A DNA stretch of 64,000 bases from Balaenoptera acutorostrata. Lineage: Eukaryota > Chordata > Mammalia > Artiodactyla > Balaenopteridae. Shown piece by piece: positions 58,477-64,000 of this stretch (position 1 is the stretch's first letter; every line of letters begins with the position of its first letter). The stretch is from NCBI RefSeq assembly GCF_949987535.1, contig NC_080075.1, forward strand, positions 43,133,536 through 43,197,535, in the 5' to 3' direction. The position numbers and the translations under genes were made by a program. The notes under the pieces were generated by a model that searched no databases, was not told the DNA's origin, and saw only the letters and a program-made list of their open reading frames with translations.

Positions 58477-59400
58477 CTAGTAGTTTTCTGGTAGCATCTT
58501 TAGATTCTCTATGTATAGTATCATGTCATCTGCAAACAGTGACAGCTTTACTTCTTCTTTTCCGATTTGGATTCCTTTTATTTCTTTTTCTTCTCTGATT
58601 GCTGTGGCTAACACTTCCAAAACTATGTTGAATAATAGTGGTGAGAGTGGGCAACCTTGTCTTGTTCCTGATCTTAGTGGAAATGGTTTCAGTTTTTCAC
58701 CATTGAGGACAATGTTGGCTGTGGGTTTGTCATATATGGCCTTTATTATGTTGAGGAAAGTTCCCTTTATGCCTACTTTCTGCAGGGCTTTTATCATAAA
58801 TGGGTGTTGAATTTTGTTGAAAGCTTTGTCTGCATCTACTGAGATGATCATATGGTTTTTCTCCTTCAATTTGTTAATATGGTGTATCACGTTGATTGAT
58901 TTGCGTATATTGAAGAATCCTTGCATTCCTGGGATAAACCCCACTTGATCATGGAGTATGATCCTTTTAATGTGCTGTTGTATTCTGTTTGCTAGTATTT
59001 TGTTGAGGATTTTTGCATCTATGTTCATCAGTGATATTGGCCTGTAGTTTTCTTTCTTTGTGACATCTTTGTCTGGTTTTGGTATCAGGGTGATGGTGGC
59101 CTCGTAGAATGAGTTTGGGAGTGTTCCTCCCTCTGCAATATTTTGGAAGAGTTTGAGAAGGATAGGTGTTAGCTCTTCTCTAAATGTTTGATAGAATTCG
59201 CCAGTGAAGCCATCTCCGGGACTTTTGCTTGGTGGAAGATTTTTAATCACAGTTTCAATTTCAGTGCTTGTGATTGGTCTGTTCATATTTTCTATTTCTT
59301 CCTGGTTCAGTCTCGGCAGGTTGTGCATTTCTAAGAATTTGTCCATTTCTTCCAGGTTGTCCATTTTATTGGCATAGAGTTGCTTGTAGTAATCTCTCAT
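58477..59400 (-). pseudogene. L1 ORF2 reverse transcriptase part (frame-disrupted)
   Basis: The 307-residue stretch carries the RT finger and palm: [51 protein letters not shown], then [20 protein letters not shown]. The catalytic motif FADDMILYI closes it, with both aspartates kept. It starts at the Met of MRDYYKQLY only because that is the first Met after a frameshift; the family's domain begins earlier in one long ORF2. An apparent one-base deletion near 58505, at ENLK, changes the frame and brings a stop at 58477. Enzyme activity from this copy is not expected. Confidence 0.95.
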
Positions 59401-59519
59401 GATCGTTTGTATTTCTGCAGTGTCAGTGGTTAGTTCTCCTTTTTCATTTCTAATTCTGTTGATTTGAGTCTTCTCCCTTTTTCTCTTGATGAGTCTGGCT
59501 AATGGTTTATCAATTTTGT

Positions 59520-60119
59520 TTATCTTCTCAAGAACCAGCTTTTAGTTTCATTGATTTTTGCTATTGTTTCCTTCATTTCTTTTTCATTTATTTCTGATGT
59601 GATCTTTATGATTTCTTTCCTTCTGCTAGCTTTGGGGTGTTTTTGTTCTTCTTTCTCTAATTGCTTCAGGTGCAAGGTTAGGTTGTTTATTCGAGACGTT
59701 TCCTGTTTCTTGAGGTAGGCTTGTATTGCTATAAACTTCCCTCTTAGCACTGCTTTTGCTGCGTCCCATAGGTTTTGGGTCGTCGTATCTCCATTGTCAT
59801 TTGTTTCTAGGTATTTTTTGATTTCCCCTTTGATTTCTTCAGTGATCACTTTGTTATTAAGTAGTGTATTGTGTAGCCTCCATGTGTTTGTTTTTTTTAC
59901 AGATCTTTTCCTGTAATTGATATCTAGTCTCATAGCGTTGTGGTCGGAAAAGATACTTGATACGATTTCAGTTTTCTTAAATTTACCAAGGCTTGATTTG
60001 TGACCCAAGATATGATCTATCCTGGAGAATGTTCCATGAGCACTTGAGAAAAATGTGTATTCTGTTGTTTTTGGGTGGAATGTCCTATAAATATCAATTA
60101 AGTCCATCTTGTTTATCAT
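59520..60119 (-). pseudogene. L1 ORF2 endonuclease C-terminal half and linker
   Basis: The 199-residue stretch begins near the middle of the endonuclease ([33 protein letters not shown]). It keeps the [10 protein letters not shown] segment with the conserved Asp-His pair of the APE-like fold. It then runs into the linker towards the RT (KSWFLRR). An apparent one-base deletion near 59525 ends it. Another disruption near 60100-60119 separates it from the endonuclease N-terminal half. Confidence 0.93.
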
Positions 60120-60621
60120 TTAAAGCTTGTGTTTCCTTATTTATTTTCATTTTGGATGATCTGTCCATTGGTGAAAGTGGGGTGTGAGAATCCCCTCCTA
60201 TGATTGTTTTACTGTCGATTTCCCCTTTTATGGCTGTTAGTATTTGCCTTATGTATTGAGGTGCTCCTATGTTAGGTGCATAAATATTTACAATTGTTAT
60301 ACCTTCCTCTTGGATCGATCCCTTGATCATTATATAGTGTCCTTCTTTGTCTCTTGTAATAGTCTTTATTTTAAAGTCTATTTTGTCTGATATGAGAATT
60401 GCTACTCCAGCTTTCTTTTGATTTCCATTTACATGGAGTATCTTTTTCCATCCCCTCACTTGCAGTCTGTATGTGTCCCTAGGTCTGAAGTGGGTCTCTT
60501 GTAGACAGCATATATATGGGTCTTGTTTTTGTATCCATTCAGCCAGTCTGTGTCTTTTGGTGGGAGCATTTAATCCATTTACATTGAAGGTAATTATCGA
60601 TATGTATGTTCCTATTCCCAT
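60094..60621 (-). pseudogene. L1 ORF2 endonuclease N-terminal half
   Basis: The 175-residue stretch starts MGIGTYISIITFNVNGLNAP, the expected ORF2 start. It has the catalytic asparagine (FNVNGLN) and glutamate (CLQETH), and a tyrosine in VNIYAPN. The usual GDFNTP motif reads GDSHTP, so Phe and the active-site Asn are replaced by Ser and His. The frame ends in NDKQDGLN at 60094, where the family normally continues; small indels near 60105-60119 explain this. APE-type cleavage by this copy is unlikely. Confidence 0.93.
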
Positions 60622-61571
60622 TTTCTTAAATGTTTTGGGTTTGTTATTGTAGGTGTTTTCCTTCTCTTGTGTTTCTTGCCTAGAGAAGTTCCTTTAGCAT
60701 TTGTTGTAAAGCTGGTTTGGTGGTGCTGAACTCTCAACTTTTGCTTGTCTGTAAAGGTTTTAATTTCTCCATCAAGTCTGAATGAGATCCTTGCTGGGTA
60801 GATTAATCTTGGTTGTAGGTTTTTCTCCTTCATCACTTTAAGTATATCCTGCCACTGCCTTCTGGCTTGCAGAGTTTCTGCTGAAAGATCAGCTGTTAAC
60901 CTTATGGGGATTCCCTTGTGTGTTATTTGTTGTTTTTCCCTTGCTGCTTTTAATATGTTTTCTTTATATTTAATTTTTGACAGTTTGATTAATGTGTGTC
61001 TTGGCGTGTTTCTCCTTGGATTTATCCTGTATGGGACTCTTTGTGCTTCCAGGACTTGATTAACTATTTCCTTTCCCATATTAGGGAAGTTTTCAACTAT
61101 AATCTCTTCAAATATCTTCTCAGTCCCTTTCTTTTTCTCTTCTTCTTCTGGAGCCCCTATAATTCGAATGTTGGTGCGTTTAATGTTGTCCCAGAGGTCT
61201 CTGAGACTGTCCTCAGTCCTTTTCATTCTTTTTTCTTTATCCTGCTCTGCAGTAGTTATTTCCACCATTTTATCTTCCAGGCCACTTATCCGTTCTTCTG
61301 CCTCAGTTATTCTGCTATTGATCCCATCTAGAGTATTTTTAATTTCATTTATTGTGTTTTTCATCGTTGCTTGGTTCCTCTTTAGTTGTTCTACGTCCTT
61401 GTTAAATGTTTCTTGCATTTTGTCTATTGTATTTCCAAGATTTTGGACCATCCTTACTATCATTATTCTGAATTCTTTTTCAGGTAGACTACCTATTTCC
61501 TCTTCATTTGTTAGGCCTCGTGTGTTTTGACCCTGCTCCTTCATCTGCTGTGTGTTTTTCTGTCGTCTCAT
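60612..61571 (-). pseudogene. L1 ORF1 (RNA-binding protein, shifted C-terminus)
   Basis: 319 codons. ORF1p is a trimeric RNA-binding chaperone that coats L1 RNA. Residues about 35-125 form a coiled coil rich in heptad leucines and charged residues (IDKMQETFNKDVEQLKRN, EERISGLEDKMVE). The RRM-like segment starts near NIRIIGAPEEEE. The C-terminal domain includes RRNTPRHTLIKL and LIYPARISFRLDGEIKTFTD. After KLR, near 60735, an apparent two-base deletion changes frame, so the last about 35 residues are foreign. The usual stop (minus TAG, plus 60680-60682) is bypassed. As a result the frame overlaps the ORF2 start by about ten bases. Confidence 0.93.
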
Positions 61572-63449
61572 TTTGCTTATCTTACTGTGTTTGGGGTCTC
61601 CTTTTCACTGGCTGCAGGTTCATAGTTCCCGTTGTTTTTGGTATATGTCCCCAGTGGCTAAGGTTGGTTCAGTGGGTTGTGTAGGCTTCCTGGTGGAGGG
61701 AACTAGTGCCTGTGTTCTGGTGGATGAGGCTGGATCTTGTCTTTCTGGTGGGCACGTCCACGTCTGGTGGTGTATTCTGGGGTGTCTGTGGCCTTATTAT
61801 GATTTTAGGCAGCCTCTCTGCTAATGGATGGGGCTGTGTTCCTGTCTAGCTAGTTGTTTGGCATAGGGTGTCCATCACTGTAGCTTGCTGGTCGTTGAGT
61901 GAAGCTGGGTCTTGATGTTGAGATGGAGATCTCTGGGAGATTTTTGCCGTTTGGTATTACGTGGAGCTGGGAGGTCTCTTGTGGACCAGTGTTCTGAAGT
62001 TGGCTCTCCCCCCTCAGAGGCACGGCCCTGATGCCTGGCTGGAGCACCAAGAGCCTTTCGTCCACACGGCTCAGAGTAAAAGGGAGAAAAAATAGAAAGA
62101 AAGAAAGAAAGAGGCTATAATATAGTGAAGTAAAATAAAGCTATTGTAAAGCAAAGCTATACAGACAAAATCTCACCCAGAAGCATATACATATACACTC
62201 ACAAAAAAAAGGAAAAGGGGAAAAATTAATATCTCCTGCTCCCAGAGTCCCCCTCCTGAATTTGGGCTGATTCGTTGTCTATTCGGGTATTCAGCAGATG
62301 CAGGCACATCAAGTTGTTTGTGGAGCTTTAATCCGCTGCTTCTGAGGCTGCTGGGAGAGATTTCCCTTTCTCTTCTTTGTTCACACAGCTCCCGGGTTTC
62401 ATCTTTGGATTTGGACCCGCCTCTGTGTGTAGGTCGCCTGAGGGCGTCTGTTCCCCGCCCAGATAGAACGGGGTTAAAGGAGCAGCTGCTTCGGGGGCTC
62501 TGGCTCACTCAGGCCGGGGGGAGGGAGGGGTACGGATGCCGGGCGAGCCTGCGGCGGCAGAGGCCAGCGTGACATTGCAGCAGCCTGAGGCACGCCGTGC
62601 GTTCTCCCGGGGAAGTTGTTCCCGGATCACGGGACCCTGGCAGTGGCGGGCTGCACCAGCTCCCGGGAGGGGCGGTGTGGAGAGTGACCTGTGCTCACAC
62701 ACAGGCTTCTTGGTGGCGGCAGCAGCAGCCTTAGTGTCTCATGTCCGTCTCTGGGGTCCGTGCTGATCGCCGCGGCTCATGCCCGTCTCTGGAGCTCGTT
62801 TAGTCGGCGCTCTTAATCCCCTCTCCTTGCGTGCCGCGAAACAAAGAGGCAAGAAAAAGTCTTTTGCCTCTTCGGCAGCTGCAGACTTTTTCCCGGACTC
62901 CCTCCCGGCTAGCTGTGGTACGCTAACCCCTTCAGGCTGTGTTCACGCCACCACCCCCAGTCCTCTCCCTGGGATCCGAGCGAAGCCCGAGCCTCAGCTC
63001 CCAGCCCCGCCCGCCCTGGCGGGTGAGCAGACAAGCCTCTCGGGCTGGAGTGCTGCTTGGCACTGATCCTCTGTGCGGGAATCTCTCCGCTTTGCCCTCC
63101 GCACCCCTGTGGCTGCGCTCTCCTCCGTGGCTCCGAAGCTCCCCCCTCTGCCACCCGCAGTCTCCGCCCGCGAAGGGGCTTCCTAGTGTGTGGAAACCTT
63201 TCTTCCTTCATGGCTCCCTCCCACTGGTGCAGGTCCCGTCCCTATTCTTTTGTCTCTGTTATTTCTTTTTTCTTTTGCCCTACCCAGGTACGTGGGGAGT
63301 TTCTTGCCTTTTGGGAGGTCTGATGTTTTCTGCCAGCGTTCAGTGGGTGTTCTGTAGGAGCAGTTCCACGTGTAGATGTATTTCTAATGTATCTGTGGGA
63401 AGGAAGGTGATCTCCGCGTCTTACTCTTCCGCCATCTTCCTCCAGCCCC
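61572..63449 (-). promoter_or_regulatory. L1 5' UTR and internal promoter
   Basis: About 1.9 kb from the element's 5' end to the ORF1 start. The part nearest the 5' end (about 62380-63200) is GC- and CpG-rich, as in mammalian L1 promoters subject to methylation. The first bases contain AAGATGGCGG on the minus strand, a YY1 site that sets the start of transcription in other mammals. A (GAAA)n-like patch lies at 62093-62112. Open frames across this part on both strands have no recognised homology. Confidence 0.85.
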
Positions 63450-63760
63450 AATACATTTTTTAAATTGCAAGAATATAGATATAAAAATTCTAGAATCTTC
63501 TGGGGTGACAGGGAGGAGACGAGAAGAAACCCATAATTAAAGGGATGAGAAGTAGATTGGCATCAGACTTGTTACTTACCACACTGATAATAGAGGACAA
63601 TGGAACAATGTCTTCAGGGTTTTAAAGGTATAGAGTCAAACCAACATTCAAGCAGGACAGCAAAATACAGACTCTTCAGATAACTTTCAGACCTACTTTG
63701 GAAACCGACTCATACATACAAACAACAAAGCAAAACAATATAGAGAGGAAAGGACAATGA

Positions 63761-64000
63761 GGCATAGGAGCAATGATACTTAGAAATCAGCAGTTATTGA
63801 CACATATACCAACATGTGATAAGATCATAGTATGTTGGTGGTGAAGCAGTGAGTAAGGAGGTGGTGGTTTCTGAACATAAGATGAGGAAAATAAAATCTT
63901 GCTAAGAATTTTTTGTCTTGGTGTATGGAAGGATATTGTGATAAATTCTACATATTGATAGAAAACTTTAAGTTTAAAAATGTGGCTTAAACGTTTGATG
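63761..64000. other. Unassigned non-coding DNA
   Basis: It may be a continuation of the HAL1 3' part, but I cannot assign it. Confidence 0.35.

Larger units (their letters stand above)
56336..63462 (-). mobile_element. Full-length L1 retrotransposon with 13-bp target duplication
   Basis: The 7.1-kb minus-strand element lies at 56349-63449. Its 5' end is GGGGCTGGAGGAAGATGGCG, with the YY1-type start found in many full-length L1s. Components on the minus strand are: 5' UTR (63449-61572), ORF1 (61571 to about 60680), ORF2 (60621-56801) and 3' UTR (56800-56427). An A-tail, a short foreign segment and an (AAAT)n tail follow. AATACATTTTTTA flanks it at 56336-56348 and 63450-63462 without mismatch, so it inserted by target-primed reverse transcription fairly recently. 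It lies in a HAL1. Frameshifts make it non-autonomous. Confidence 0.97.
55455..63760 (+). mobile_element. HAL1 (half-L1) element interrupted by a SINE and by a full-length L1
   Basis: HAL1-like pieces are at 55455-55636, 55947-56348 and 63463-63760. The first has AGAGGGAATATTAATAGTGC, TTTAGACTAAGAAAGTATTG and AATCAGGCTGTTATGAAAAA. The second has TTCTTAGAAATTAAAAGTAT and AGAGATGGAAAACATGAGAG. The third has GAAGTAGATTGGCATCAGAC, AGGACAATGGAACAATGTCT and TTCAGATAACTTTCAGACC. Together they follow the order of the single-ORF HAL1 consensus as I recall it. Many stops are present. The two insertions are described separately. Confidence 0.65.

Noticed and set aside
62173..63463. Several proline/arginine-rich frames of 80-174 codons
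   Set aside because: They fall in the GC-rich L1 5' UTR, overlap in many frames, and have no recognised homology.

Overview
This window is nuclear DNA from a mammal, very probably a cetacean (toothed-whale type). The main evidence is several copies of the cetartiodactyl tRNA-derived CHR SINE, whose head begins GGGCTTCCCTGGTGGCGCAG. A young, full-length L1 with a typical cetartiodactyl 3' end is also present. I see no BovB or Bov-A elements, which argues against a ruminant. I find no host protein-coding exon, tRNA, rRNA, CRISPR array or bacterial-type gene. The window reads as intergenic or deep intronic sequence, and every protein-like reading frame I can interpret belongs to a transposable element.

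Layout. 1-9 kb: mostly unassigned AT-rich DNA with an old L1 3' end, a DNA-transposon relic, L2/MIR fragments and microsatellites. 9-15.4 kb: an old LTR, three minus-strand CHR SINEs (one inside a MIR, two with visible target-site duplications), L2/MIR-like relics and a hAT/MER1-like element. 15.4-22.4 kb: largely free of recognisable repeats, with a 69-bp perfect purine/pyrimidine alternation at 19.3 kb (Z-DNA candidate) and an old LTR-like block at its end. 22.4-31.5 kb: a young CHR SINE with a 15-bp target duplication, truncated L1 pieces, MIRs, a second MER1-like piece and an L2. 31.5-36 kb: mostly unique, with possible conserved non-coding sequence, then an L2. 36.3-37.1 kb: an old LTR split by a 532-bp solo LTR that has a precise 4-bp target duplication. 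37-49.6 kb: a Tigger/MER2-like transposon, a MIR, a short tRNA-SINE, long unique stretches and a 3 x 26-bp minisatellite. 50-51.5 kb: a decayed old L1. 51.5-53.2 kb: unique, with a motif cluster. 53.2-64 kb: a young SINE with a 3' transduction, an MLT1-like LTR, and a HAL1 (half-L1) interrupted first by a SINE and then by a 7.1-kb full-length L1.

The dominant feature is the minus-strand L1 at 56349-63449. It carries a CpG-rich 5' UTR, ORF1, ORF2 (endonuclease, reverse transcriptase, cysteine motif), a 3' UTR and perfect 13-bp target duplications. Frameshifts in ORF1 and ORF2, plus a changed endonuclease motif, make it non-autonomous. Its ORF2 machinery, in intact copies elsewhere, is the expected mobiliser of the CHR SINEs seen here. 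I found no novel multi-gene system. The most informative signals are the structured SINE 3' trailers, the nested insertions with exact junctions, the Z-DNA tract and several repeat-free, motif-rich stretches that could be regulatory.
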